In this document: positions 1-7,041 of the stretch, in pieces
Position numbering within the stretch: position 1 is the first letter of the stretch
Layout: each line of letters starts with the position of its first letter
NCBI GenBank assembly: GCA_017452565.1
Contig: JAFTMF010000056.1
Coordinates: 1 to 17,940, forward strand
Reading direction: 5' to 3'
Length of the DNA stretch: 17,940 nt
Source of the DNA: Clostridia bacterium
Lineage (GTDB): Bacteria; Bacillota; Clostridia; Oscillospirales; CAG-272
Translations under genes and position numbers: made by a program
The notes under the pieces: generated by a model
Databases searched by the model: none
Seen by the model: only the letters and a program-made list of their open reading frames with translations
What the model was told of the DNA's origin: nothing

Positions 1-860
1 GCCGCCTCGCCGCCCAGATAGAGATCGTAGGGATCGTCTCCGGCAAAGGCTTCGCTGTCATAGACACCGCCGGTCTTGCCGCTGTCCAGCACCTTCAGCT
101 GCAGTTGTTCGGTAGTGGTGTTTACCAGATAGCGCATCTCGTCCTGCTCTGCCGCCATTGCCGCCTGCCCGTAGAGCACACCGTAGAACTCGCCTGCCGA
201 CTGTTCACGGTAGCCTGCCTCGGCAAAGGGAGGCAGATGATTGCCCATCTGCGCGCGCATTTGTTCGTATACGCCCTCCAGCTTCTCCTGCTTCCAGTGG
301 ATGTCGGTATCGTAGTAGTCGGACAGAGAGAGGGTATCCCGCAGGGGAATAGCGGTGGCGTTCAGGTTCTCCTCAAAGAGGCGGTCGATCTTATCGTAGT
401 CCAGCCCCAGTGTGGCGCCCATATAGTAGGATTTATCGGGGATCACGGCGTAGTAGGCGGGGGAGTTTGCAAAATGGGTCTGTCGGAGATTTTCCAGCAG
501 CTTGACGTTTTGCAGGATAGTCTCGTCGTTCATCGGGTAGAGGATTTCTGCCTGACTGCCGTCTTCGCTGTAGTAGCCGTTCACGTCTTTCTGCCGCAGG
601 ACGGTGTGAGCAAAGCCGCTTTTGAGAAAGCGCAGTTCATCCCGCAGGTAGAACTGATCGGTGAGATAAGTCTCCCAAGCCGAGAAGTAGGCGGAGAGCG
701 ACTCAGCCTCCTCGTACACCGGCACCTGCTGGAGGGGACGGCGTTCGTAGGCAGAGTATTCTCTATCGGGGGAGAGGAGGGCGGCGATGCCGAAAAAGAG
801 GATAAAGCCGCAGAACACGATCGCTGTAGCAATCTGTCGGATTTTGTCTGAAAGTTTCAT
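1..860 (-). CDS. DHHW-family protein, partial (C-terminus outside window)
   Basis: 286 residues are visible before the left edge cuts the gene. Residues 1-9 are basic, followed by a membrane anchor or signal at about 11-30, so the body should lie outside the membrane. A D-x-H-W motif (DIHW, residues 186-189) and the later DPYDLYLGG stretch (about 276-284) are typical of the DHHW family, relatives of AlgX/AlgJ-type SGNH-like proteins that work with MBOAT acyltransferases in O-acetylating exported polysaccharides. The start is the ATG at 860, preceded by GGGAGGT on the minus strand. It lies 14 bp downstream of the MBOAT gene and is surely co-transcribed with it. The substrate is unknown. The family call is from motif and neighbourhood; the polymer-acetylation role is inferred from the family. 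Confidence 0.85.
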   Translation of the reverse strand, partial: MKLSDKIRQIATAIVFCGFILFFGIAALLSPDREYSAYERRPLQQVPVYEEAESLSAYFSAWETYLTDQFYLRDELRFLKSGFAHTVLRQKDVNGYYSEDGSQAEILYPMNDETILQNVKLLENLRQTHFANSPAYYAVIPDKSYYMGATLGLDYDKIDRLFEENLNATAIPLRDTLSLSDYYDTDIHWKQEKLEGVYEQMRAQMGNHLPPFAEAGYREQSAGEFYGVLYGQAAMAAEQDEMRYLVNTTTEQLQLKVLDSGKTGGVYDSEAFAGDDPYDLYLGGEA

Positions 861-874
861 ATCGCTACCTCCCG

Positions 875-2260
875 TCAGAATCTAAAGTACAGGAAGGGAT
901 TGAAGGTGGAGTCCACCAGATAAGCGGTGGAGATGGCCAGCGCCGCCGCAATCAGGAGAGGCTGGAGGATGGCGGTTGCCACGCTCGCCCTGCGCTCCAG
1001 TACCGCCCACAGACGGCGGGGGAGAGGTGTTGCGCCGATGATGGCAACTGCCAGCAGAACCGCTCCGCTCTGCCAATAGTAGAGGGCGGCGGGATCGGTA
1101 AGTCCGGATCTGCCGAAGAGGATGGCAAGGTCGGACAGAGTACCCGACAGCCCGTCCGCTCCGAAGAGGACGAAGCCGAAGAGAGTGACGAGGATCACGA
1201 AAAGGTGACCCAGCGGTCGGAATTTCTCCCAAAGCTTGCCGAGAAAGAGCTTTTCACAGCAAAGAAGCAGGCCGTAAAGTGCGCCCCACAAAACGAAGTT
1301 CATTACTCCCGTTCCCGAGCCGTGCCACAGACCGGTGAGCGCCCAAACGATGAGCAGATTCAGCATCCAACGGGGACGGCTGACACGGCTGCCGCCCAAG
1401 GGGATATAGACGTAATCTCGGAACCAGCCCGAGAGGGTTTTGTGCCAGCGCCGCCAAAACTCGGTGATGCTTCCCGAAATATAGGGATAATCGAAGTTTT
1501 CGGGGAATTGGAAGCCAAACACGTACCCGAGGCCGATGGCCATATCCGAGTAGCCCGAGAAGTCGAAGTAGATCTGCAAAGCGTAGCTGATGGCGTAGAG
1601 CCAGCCGAAGGCGGCAGAAGGCGCATCCGCTTGACGGAAGGTATCACAGAGCACGCCCAAGTTGTTGGCCAGCAGAACCTTCTTGGCAAGACCCACGGTA
1701 AAGCGGGCAAGACCGTTGGAAAAGCCTGCCAGCGAGTGGGTGCGGTGGGTCAGCTCCTCGTCCACGTCGGTGTAGCGGACGATAGGACCTGCCACCAGCT
1801 GGGGGAAGAGACAAAGATAGGTGGCAAAAGCAAAGGGATTCTTCTGCAGTCTCGCCTCTCCCCGATAGACGTCGATGGTGTAGGACATCGCTTGGAAGGT
1901 GTAGAAGCTGATGCCCAAGGGGAGGGGGAGCGCCTCCAGTGACGTGCCGAAGAGGGCATTCGCCCAGCCGAACCACAGTGCGGAGAACTTGAAGAATACC
2001 AGCGTACCGATATTCAGCACCACGTCCAGAATCAGAAACAGCTTTCTGAAACGGGGGAGTCCTTCGATGGCAAGGGCGAAGAGGTAGTTGACTATCGCCG
2101 ATGCAATGAGAAGGAGGGTGTATTTCGGCTCTCCTGTGAAGTAGAACAGGAGGCTGGCGATGAGCAGAAGATAGTTTTTTCCCCATTTCGGCGTTACATA
2201 GTACAGTAATAGCAGGGGAGGGAGAAACCAAAAAGGGAAGAGCGTTCCCGAAAAGACCAT
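875..2260 (-). CDS. MBOAT family O-acyltransferase (AlgI/DltB-like)
   Basis: A 461-residue multi-pass membrane protein, the usual length for AlgI-like enzymes. Family signatures are visible: FDFSGYSDMA (232-241), the EFWRRWHKTLSGWFRDY segment (267-283) followed by YIPLGGSR, the WHG motif with the presumed catalytic His313, and an SxFNPFLYFRF-type C-terminus. These enzymes move an acyl (usually acetyl) group from a cytoplasmic donor across the membrane to an extracellular polysaccharide or teichoic acid acceptor, handing it to a DHHW/AlgX-type partner. Here that partner is the next gene in the operon. The start at 2260 has AAAGGAG upstream. It follows the DUF4358 lipoprotein gene by 36 bp. The exact polymer modified cannot be told from this window. 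Confidence 0.93.
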   Translation of the reverse strand: MVFSGTLFPFWFLPPLLLLYYVTPKWGKNYLLLIASLLFYFTGEPKYTLLLIASAIVNYLFALAIEGLPRFRKLFLILDVVLNIGTLVFFKFSALWFGWANALFGTSLEALPLPLGISFYTFQAMSYTIDVYRGEARLQKNPFAFATYLCLFPQLVAGPIVRYTDVDEELTHRTHSLAGFSNGLARFTVGLAKKVLLANNLGVLCDTFRQADAPSAAFGWLYAISYALQIYFDFSGYSDMAIGLGYVFGFQFPENFDYPYISGSITEFWRRWHKTLSGWFRDYVYIPLGGSRVSRPRWMLNLLIVWALTGLWHGSGTGVMNFVLWGALYGLLLCCEKLFLGKLWEKFRPLGHLFVILVTLFGFVLFGADGLSGTLSDLAILFGRSGLTDPAALYYWQSGAVLLAVAIIGATPLPRRLWAVLERRASVATAILQPLLIAAALAISTAYLVDSTFNPFLYFRF

Positions 2261-2296
2261 ACACAGCGCTCCTTTCTCGGGAATGGATGAGGGGAG

Positions 2297-2836
2297 TTAT
2301 GCGTTTTTGAATGCGTTGATGATCTCTGTGCCGCGAGCATCGTCGTTGTCCAGCACCAGCAGGATCACGTCACCTTTCACGGCAACCTCCACGTAGGAGG
2401 CGGTAACACAAACCCAACGGCGGGGATCCACGCCCGACTTCATCTGAGCGGCGATGGCAGCGGCGTCAGCGCCTTCCTTCACTCTCAGCATACTGATGCC
2501 GAAGGGAATCGCACCCATCATAGGCTCGGATACGAAAGCGGATTTTACGTCGGCGCTCTTTTTGATGCCGAAGTAGTATTCGAAATTGTCCTTGTCCACG
2601 GGCGTTTCCACCAGAGAGGGAAGCTCTGCCTTTACCTTAGTCATAAATCCGTCGTAGATCTCTTTCAGAGAACGTTCATCGGTAGGGGTGTTATCGCCGC
2701 CGCCTGCGGTCGTGGTAGTGCCTGCGGTAGTAGTGGTACCGGGATTTGCATCCCCTGCGGTATCACGGGTGCCGCAGGCAGACAGAGTCAGAAGAGCCGC
2801 CAGCAGGAGGGGCAGGATTTTGGTGATAGATTTCAT
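2297..2836 (-). CDS. DUF4358-type lipoprotein
   Basis: 179 residues. A lipoprotein signal peptide (basic MKSITK, hydrophobic core, lipobox LSAC with Cys21) is followed by a Thr/Gly-rich linker (about 31-50) made of a duplicated GTTTTA hexapeptide, then a globular domain. That domain (KAELPSLVE, YYFGI, then a hydrophobic beta-rich part ending LVLDNDDARGTEIINAF) resembles DUF4358, a domain of Clostridia lipoproteins that, as I recall, often accompanies MBOAT and DHHW genes. The frame is open upstream to 3121, but that extension would cross a terminator and overlap the next gene. The signal peptide and the AAGGAG site fix the start at 2836. It is the first gene of the envelope-acylation operon. 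Its function is unknown; an accessory surface role is inferred from context. Confidence 0.8.
   Translation of the reverse strand: MKSITKILPLLLAALLTLSACGTRDTAGDANPGTTTTAGTTTTAGGGDNTPTDERSLKEIYDGFMTKVKAELPSLVETPVDKDNFEYYFGIKKSADVKSAFVSEPMMGAIPFGISMLRVKEGADAAAIAAQMKSGVDPRRWVCVTASYVEVAVKGDVILLVLDNDDARGTEIINAFKNA
2705..2740. repeat. 18-bp tandem duplication coding the Thr-rich linker
   Basis: Two adjacent 18-bp units (2705-2722 and 2723-2740) differ at a few positions. Read on the minus strand each encodes GTTTTA. They form the flexible linker between the lipid-anchored Cys and the DUF4358-like domain of the lipoprotein, so linker length may vary between strains by slippage. Confidence 0.7.
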
Positions 2837-2869
2837 AATATTAAACTCCTTTTTGTTTCGGATGGATTT

Positions 2870-2875
2870 AGTATA
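2870..2875 (-). promoter_or_regulatory. Possible -10 box for the DUF4358-MBOAT-DHHW operon
   Basis: TATACT on the minus strand, between the terminator of the upstream gene (2916-2942) and the lipoprotein start at 2836. A promoter is needed here because the terminator separates the operon from the upstream gene. I see no good -35 hexamer, so the exact site is uncertain. Confidence 0.35.
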
Positions 2876-2915
2876 GGCAAGTTTGCCCTGTTTATGCTGA
2901 GTTGGAGAATTTAGC

Positions 2916-2942
2916 AAAAAATCCCGCGAATGCGGGATTTTT
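2916..2942 (-). terminator. Rho-independent terminator of the small membrane protein gene
   Basis: The AATCCCGC and GCGGGATT arms are separated by a 4-base loop, with A-runs before and T-runs after on either strand. Read on the minus strand the stem ends in a T-run, 12 bp after the stop of the 105-residue gene. The symmetric A/T flanks mean it could work in both directions. Confidence 0.85.
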
Positions 2943-2954
2943 GCGAGGATGAAA

Positions 2955-3272
2955 TTAGTTCTGGTTCTTGGGCTCGAATACGTGGAGGTATTCGCAGATG
3001 GACAGGGCGATACCGCAGAGGGTATAGATACCAACGATGGTGCCGATGGTGCCCCAGAAGAAGCCGAGGAAGGGAAGGATGAAGCCAACGATGCCCAGTA
3101 CGATGCCTGCAATGAAGTCAACCAGTACGTAGAGAACGATCTGGATTACCATGGGAAGCCATGCAGCGGGATCTTTGAATTCGATCTTCATGGTGGAGAG
3201 CAGCTTTGCTACCATTGCCTCGTTGTAAGTAACGGGGAACAGAGGTTTAATCTGATTGATAAAGTCTTTCAT
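2955..3272 (-). CDS. Small integral membrane protein, function unknown
   Basis: 105 residues. An N-terminal soluble part (1-36) is followed by a continuous hydrophobic region (about 38-95) that can hold two or three membrane segments, rich in Gly, Ile and Leu, ending in a short charged tail. There is no catalytic motif and I do not recognise the family. It is a single-gene unit: a strong promoter lies upstream (3307-3335), an AAGGAG site precedes the ATG at 3272, and a terminator follows the stop directly. It is read divergently from the plus-strand zincin-like gene. Confidence 0.8.
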   Translation of the reverse strand: MKDFINQIKPLFPVTYNEAMVAKLLSTMKIEFKDPAAWLPMVIQIVLYVLVDFIAGIVLGIVGFILPFLGFFWGTIGTIVGIYTLCGIALSICEYLHVFEPKNQN

Positions 3273-3306
3273 TATAAGGACTCCTTAATATTCGTAGTTT
3301 GGAAAT

Positions 3307-3335
3307 ATTGTACCATAAAAGAGTAGGTTTGTAAA
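3307..3335 (-). promoter_or_regulatory. SigA-type promoter of the 105-residue membrane protein gene
   Basis: On the minus strand, TTTACA (3330-3335) and TACAAT (3307-3312) are separated by 17 bp. A TGG just before the -10 forms an extended -10 (TGGTACAAT). It lies about 35 bp upstream of the start codon. This is one of the two best promoters in the window. Confidence 0.75.
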
Positions 3336-3354
3336 GACTTTTTTCAAAACTTTG

Positions 3355-3383
3355 TAGACTTTTTTCCGACTTTGTGCTACAAT
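3355..3383 (+). promoter_or_regulatory. SigA-type promoter of the zincin-like gene and rlmD
   Basis: TAGACT (3355-3360) and TACAAT (3378-3383) are separated by exactly 17 bp, with an extended -10 TGC before TACAAT. It faces away from the minus-strand promoter at 3307-3335, with 19 bp between the two -35 boxes. GACTTTTTTC occurs twice (3336-3345 and 3357-3366), the second copy overlapping this -35 box. It could be a shared operator or simply a T-rich repeat. Confidence 0.7.
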
Positions 3384-3438
3384 AACACTGGAAGAGTGTC
3401 CCATTTGATAAGAACAAAATAGCAGAAAGGACGAAGAT

Positions 3439-3804
3439 ATGATTTTTCTATGGTGGATCTGGTGTTTCCCGCAAATGCTGCTGGGATTGTTCGTGAAAAT
3501 CGTCACCAAAGCCCAAAAGCAGGACGATCATTATCACTATCGCTACCGACGAGGCAGCGTGTCCTTGGGGGAATACGTCTTTCTCTGCCCCTCCCATCAG
3601 GGCGATCCCATCACCCTGCGCCACGAGATGGGGCACCGCACCCAATCCCGTATGCTGGGCTGGTTGTACCTACCCATCATCGGACTGCCCTCCTTCATCT
3701 GGTGCGAATGCTTCAAAGGCTATCGCAAGAAGCATAAGATCAGCTATTACAGCTTCTACACCGAACGCTGGGCAGACCGCATTGGCAAGATCGAACGGGA
3801 ATAA
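3439..3804 (+). CDS. Small zincin-like protein with HEMGH motif
   Basis: 121 residues. An N-terminal hydrophobic segment (1-22) is followed by a short basic stretch, then RHEMGHRTQS with a textbook HExxH zinc motif (62-66). A hydrophobic stretch follows (74-90), then YTERWAD (107-113), which could supply the third, glutamate zinc ligand of a gluzincin. The protein is unusually short for a metallopeptidase, so it is either a minimal membrane-associated peptidase or a degenerate relative. I do not recognise a named family. It has its own extended -10 promoter and an AGAAAGGA site, and ends 21 bp before rlmD, so the two are probably co-transcribed. Zinc binding is inferred from the motif only. 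Confidence 0.75.
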   Translation: MIFLWWIWCFPQMLLGLFVKIVTKAQKQDDHYHYRYRRGSVSLGEYVFLCPSHQGDPITLRHEMGHRTQSRMLGWLYLPIIGLPSFIWCECFKGYRKKHKISYYSFYTERWADRIGKIERE

Positions 3805-3825
3805 TCCATAGAAAAGGGTCAAACT

Positions 3826-5145
3826 ATGAAGAAAAACGAAATTTACACGGTGGAAATCACCGATTTGAATAATTTGGGCAACGGCGTCTGCCGTATCGAC
3901 GGCAAGGCAGTCTTCGTGCCCCGCGCCGTGGACGGCGACCGTCTCAAGGTGAAGATCATCAAGGACACCAAGGACTACGCCGTGGCGCGGATCGAGGAGA
4001 TCCTCACCCCCTCCCCCTATCGCACCGAGAGCGGTTGTGCCGTGTCCAACCGCTGCGGCGGATGCGTCTACCGTCAAATCACCTACGCTCACGAGGTGGA
4101 GCTGAAGCGAAACTACGTCCGCTCCGCCTTCCGCAAGGCAGGCGTGGAGGTGGAGGTTGCCCCCACTTTGTTCGGGGCGGAGTGCGGTTACCGCAATAAG
4201 GTTCAGTATCCCGTGGGAGAGGGCATGACCGTGGGATTTTATGCTCCCCGCTCTCACGAGATCATCCCCTGCGGCGATTGCGCTCTGCAAAAGCCGATTT
4301 TTACCCCCATCATCGCCACTCTGCAGAACCTTCTTCGCAAGGCTGGGGTCAAGCCCTATCGGGAAGAGGACGGCTCGGGACTTGTGCGCCATCTCTTCCT
4401 CCGTGCATCGGTGGAGGACAAGGTGATGGTCACCTTGGTCACTACTTCAAAACCCTTCCCCAAAGCCCGTGAGATTGCAGAACAACTTCGCACCGCACAT
4501 CCCGAGGTGGTGTCGGTGGTGCGCAACTATAACGACGTCCGCTCCAACGTGATCCTCGGCGATCGCTGCGAGATGCTGTCGGGGGCTGACGTGCTCACCG
4601 ACACGCTTTGCGGACTCACCTTTAACCTGTCGCCCCTTTCCTTCTATCAGGTGAACCACGATATGGCAGAGGTCCTCTACCGCAAGGCGGCAGAGCTTGC
4701 CGAGCTTCGTCCCGGCGATCGGGTGGCCGATCTCTTCTGCGGTGCAGGCACCATCGGACTGTCGGTGGCGGCTATGTACCCCGACATCCAGCTGATCGGC
4801 GTGGAGATCATCCCCGAGGCGGTGGAAAACGCCAAGGAGAACGCCCGTCAGAACGGCATCGCCAACGCTACCTTTATTTGCGGTGACGCCAACGCCGCCG
4901 AGCTCTCCGGCGCAGATGTGATCTTCCTCGACCCTCCTCGCAAAGGCTGTGAGGAGTCGTTGGTGAGACAGATCGCCGCCATCGCCCCCCGACGGGTGGT
5001 CTACATCTCCTGCAATCCCGACACTCTGGCACGGGACGTAGCGAGATTTGCCGAGGTTGGGTACGAGCCCGGCGTGGTCTATCCCGTGGATCTGTTTCCA
5101 CGGACGGGGCATTGTGAGGCAGTCGTGAGGCTGACGAGGGAATAG
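3826..5145 (+). CDS. rlmD: 23S rRNA (uracil-C5)-methyltransferase, RlmD/RlmCD type
   Basis: 439 residues with the full RumA/TrmA layout: N-terminal TRAM domain (about 1-60), iron-sulfur cysteines C71, C77, C80 and C152, an FYQVN motif (273-277), a SAM-binding DLFCGAGTIGLS (302-313), the DPPRKG motif (369-374), the catalytic Cys396 in ISCNPDT, and GHCE at 428-431 with the presumed general-base glutamate E431. It makes m5U in 23S rRNA using SAM. Low-GC Gram-positive homologues often modify two sites (RlmCD), which cannot be decided here. The last codons, from His429 on, coincide with a repeat found again at 7042 and, in part, at 7672. A second family member starts at 17771. Confidence 0.93.
   Translation: MKKNEIYTVEITDLNNLGNGVCRIDGKAVFVPRAVDGDRLKVKIIKDTKDYAVARIEEILTPSPYRTESGCAVSNRCGGCVYRQITYAHEVELKRNYVRSAFRKAGVEVEVAPTLFGAECGYRNKVQYPVGEGMTVGFYAPRSHEIIPCGDCALQKPIFTPIIATLQNLLRKAGVKPYREEDGSGLVRHLFLRASVEDKVMVTLVTTSKPFPKAREIAEQLRTAHPEVVSVVRNYNDVRSNVILGDRCEMLSGADVLTDTLCGLTFNLSPLSFYQVNHDMAEVLYRKAAELAELRPGDRVADLFCGAGTIGLSVAAMYPDIQLIGVEIIPEAVENAKENARQNGIANATFICGDANAAELSGADVIFLDPPRKGCEESLVRQIAAIAPRRVVYISCNPDTLARDVARFAEVGYEPGVVYPVDLFPRTGHCEAVVRLTRE
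5110..5141 (+). repeat. Direct repeat copy 1: 3' end of rlmD
   Basis: CATTGTGAGGCAGT, one variable base, then GTGAGGCTGAC form the last part of rlmD. The same 26 bp (25 identical) recur at 7042-7067, just past the AT-rich nuclease gene. After about 5143 the sequence turns AT-rich and no longer matches the other copies, which marks a likely left junction. Confidence 0.8.
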
Positions 5146-5173
5146 AAATAAAGAAACTGCATCATACCGAGAT

Positions 5174-5227
5174 CCTCTCGTTCAGGTTGCAAGCCGCGAA
5201 AAGGCTGAGTGAATCAGGAAAAAGAGG
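5174..5227 (+). other. Nested stem structure upstream of the nuclease gene
   Basis: Three nested pairings can be drawn: CCTCT (5174-5178) with AGAGG (5223-5227), TTCA (5181-5184) with TGAA (5210-5213), and AGCC (5192-5195) with GGCT (5203-5206) closing a GCGAAAA loop. This GC-richer piece in an otherwise AT-rich leader may be a structured RNA, the remains of a terminator for rlmD, or chance. It matches no riboswitch class that I know. Confidence 0.3.
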
Positions 5228-5238
5228 CTGCTATAGGT

Positions 5239-5270
5239 ATGATATAAATAAAGCAAAATTGCTATATCAT
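5239..5270. repeat. AT-rich inverted repeat with inner palindrome
   Basis: ATGATATA (5239-5246) and TATATCAT (5263-5270) are inverted arms. Between them lies AGCAAAATTGCT, itself a perfect palindrome that shares its last base with the right arm. It sits in the leader of the nuclease gene and could be an operator or a hairpin. Confidence 0.5.
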
Positions 5271-5271
5271 C

Positions 5272-5325
5272 ATTTGAAAAAACTGAAGATTCTATTTTCT
5301 GCAAAGAATCTCAAGTTTTTCAAAT
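5272..5325. repeat. Long imperfect hairpin just upstream of the nuclease gene
   Basis: A 22-base left arm (5272-5293, beginning ATTTGAAAAA) pairs almost completely with a 21-base right arm (5305-5325, ending TTTTTCAAAT) around an 11-base loop. It ends 20 bp before the start codon at 5346 and so would fall in the leader RNA. It lacks a GC-rich stem plus U-run, so it is not a standard terminator. An attenuator, a protein-binding site or an element end are possible. Confidence 0.6.
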
Positions 5326-5345
5326 CGGCCAATAGGTAGGTATGT

Positions 5346-7004
5346 ATGGATCAGACATTTGGTTTTTCGGTTTCCTTTCCGGAGTTTGAGACAATAGATT
5401 TTTACAAAGAAGCAAGAGACTCTTTTCTGATAAAAAAGTTTCCAAAATACCCGGAACTGGTGGTCAGAGAGTTTGTTTTATCTTTCTCAATAAGCGCAAG
5501 CGCTAAGAATGCTCCGCTGATCTTCAGTGTGTTCGAAACACTGCCCAAAGAATCATATAGCGTTAACAAGAAAGATGTCGCGGTTTCATTCCAATCGGAG
5601 GAGTCACTGCTGTGTTATTTGAATCAGATTTTTGATCTCCTGCTGATAGTAAAAGCATGGAAATCGACAAGATTATCTGTCAACGAAGTTGATATCAGAG
5701 CTACCACGGAGTTTGGATATCTAGTTGACTTCCTTTGCGAGAAGAATCAATTGAAGCGGCAGTATTTCAGACGCACGATTGATGAAGTTAAGAAAAAGTA
5801 TAATACACGAAATAGAACTGTAAAACAGAAAGATATTATGAAACCAGTCATTTTATCAAAAAGTGATGTTGATGATGCACTGGAAAGGGTCATAGGAAAG
5901 TATGTAGAAATCTACGGGCACAACAAGGAGATTGTTTATTATACAGTTTCAAAGCATGACCGAATTATAGTAATAGAGGACAATTTAATTGTAGATTTCA
6001 GAGTTTTACCGTGGTATTGGACGAGGGAAAGAGATGAGTACACAAAAGCATGGGATTTTCCGTATATCTTTGTCCAAGAATTGACTCATAATGATCTTTT
6101 CAAATTTAACTTTGCTGATTTTAGAAGACGGTTTCAATATGAGCATATCGGATTAGACTTTTTTTCATTCCACGGGGTGCATTATTATCGGAAAGAAATC
6201 GACAATTATGATGACGTGGATAAGAAGCTGCCCGAGCTAAAGCTTCAGGAGAGAAACGAAAAGTACCCAGGGGAATTGCATCATTTTGTTGTCCTGCGAA
6301 TGGAGGCTTTTGACGGCAATATCGTCTATGGAATTGGCGACACGAAAGGTAAAGTGCATTCCTTCATTTTAAAACTTTGCACAGAACTGGAAGAGAAGAA
6401 CTCTCGTACATTAGAACTGAACGGGGCAAGTTGCCTTCCGTTCAATGAAAACCAAGATTTTGTGTCAGCATTTTTGTCATGGAAGGGCCAGAAAAAGAAA
6501 TGGAGACTTGAAAACAAATTTTCCTATTTCTATGAAGATCGGCTGGTAAAAAACGATCTGGAATTATATGATATTCTTGATGAAATAAAATCTGCCGCCT
6601 CAAAAGGCACATATGATGCATACGAGTTCGGACATTATAATAAACCGATTAACAGGTGGAAAAGCGAAGAACTGGTTTATAACATTACAAAGGAATTGTA
6701 CAAGGATTACCAGGTTATTTATCAGTACAAGCCATTCTTCTTAAACACAGAAAAAGGGAATATGTCTTACGACATTTACATTTGCGGTTTGAAGATTGCC
6801 ATTGAATACCAAGGAAAACAGCATTTTGAACCAGTAGATTATTTTGGCGGCGAAGAGAATTTCCTAAAGCAAAAGGAGAGGGATGAACTCAAAGCAAAAA
6901 GAAGTGCAGAACATGGGGTGAAACTCATCTATGTAAATTACTGGGAAGACTTAACCCCTGATCTGATAAGAGGCAAAATAGAACGTGCCATTAGATTTGT
7001 TTAG
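5346..7004 (+). CDS. PD-(D/E)XK nuclease-like domain protein, candidate defence gene
   Basis: 552 residues. The C-terminal domain (about 437-552) looks like the PD-(D/E)XK endonuclease fold seen in many phage and Vsr-like proteins: E441/E442, D476 in YDIYI, and the IAIEYQGKQHF motif with E487 and Q489, then FGGEENF and an ERDELK helix leading to KLIYVNY. The usual Lys of the E-x-K motif is Gln here (E-Y-Q), a variant known among such nucleases. Residues 1-436 show no motif I recognise; they look soluble and rich in Phe, Tyr and Asp. Composition is clearly more AT-rich than the neighbours, suggesting recent transfer. The ribosome site (AGGTAGG) is close to the ATG. It stands alone in a bracketed segment. 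A role in restriction or anti-phage defence is inferred, not shown. Confidence 0.7.
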   Translation: MDQTFGFSVSFPEFETIDFYKEARDSFLIKKFPKYPELVVREFVLSFSISASAKNAPLIFSVFETLPKESYSVNKKDVAVSFQSEESLLCYLNQIFDLLLIVKAWKSTRLSVNEVDIRATTEFGYLVDFLCEKNQLKRQYFRRTIDEVKKKYNTRNRTVKQKDIMKPVILSKSDVDDALERVIGKYVEIYGHNKEIVYYTVSKHDRIIVIEDNLIVDFRVLPWYWTRERDEYTKAWDFPYIFVQELTHNDLFKFNFADFRRRFQYEHIGLDFFSFHGVHYYRKEIDNYDDVDKKLPELKLQERNEKYPGELHHFVVLRMEAFDGNIVYGIGDTKGKVHSFILKLCTELEEKNSRTLELNGASCLPFNENQDFVSAFLSWKGQKKKWRLENKFSYFYEDRLVKNDLELYDILDEIKSAASKGTYDAYEFGHYNKPINRWKSEELVYNITKELYKDYQVIYQYKPFFLNTEKGNMSYDIYICGLKIAIEYQGKQHFEPVDYFGGEENFLKQKERDELKAKRSAEHGVKLIYVNYWEDLTPDLIRGKIERAIRFV

Positions 7005-7041
7005 TTATAAAATTTTTAGGTACATCCTCTGAAATTTAAGC

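Larger units (their letters stand above)
5144..7041. mobile_element. Candidate insertion carrying a nuclease-like gene, flanked by rlmD 3'-end direct repeats
   Basis: About 1.9 kb whose base composition is visibly richer in A and T than both neighbours. It contains one gene and a structured leader. It is bracketed by 26-bp direct repeats (5110 and 7042) that both encode HCEAVVRLT in frame followed by a stop, so insertion would have left rlmD with an intact 3' end. That is the pattern of site-specific integration at a gene's 3' end. No integrase, transposase or terminal inverted repeat is visible, so the mechanism is open. The alternative is recombination between dispersed copies of a local repeat. 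Confidence 0.4.

Noticed and set aside
105..851. 248-codon plus-strand open frame at the left end
   Set aside because: It is the shadow of the DHHW gene on the minus strand, which has a signal sequence, a DIHW motif and a good ribosome site.
2837..3121. N-terminal extension of the lipoprotein to 3121
   Set aside because: It would read through the terminator at 2916-2942 and overlap the 105-residue gene; the lipoprotein signal at 2836 with its own ribosome site is the true start.
3670..5112. Two minus-strand open frames of 240 and 221 codons
   Set aside because: Both are opposite rlmD, whose iron-sulfur and SAM motifs leave no doubt about the coding strand.
5174..5227. Known riboswitch upstream of the nuclease gene
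   Set aside because: The nested stems do not show the conserved core of any riboswitch class that I know; it is listed only as a possible structure.
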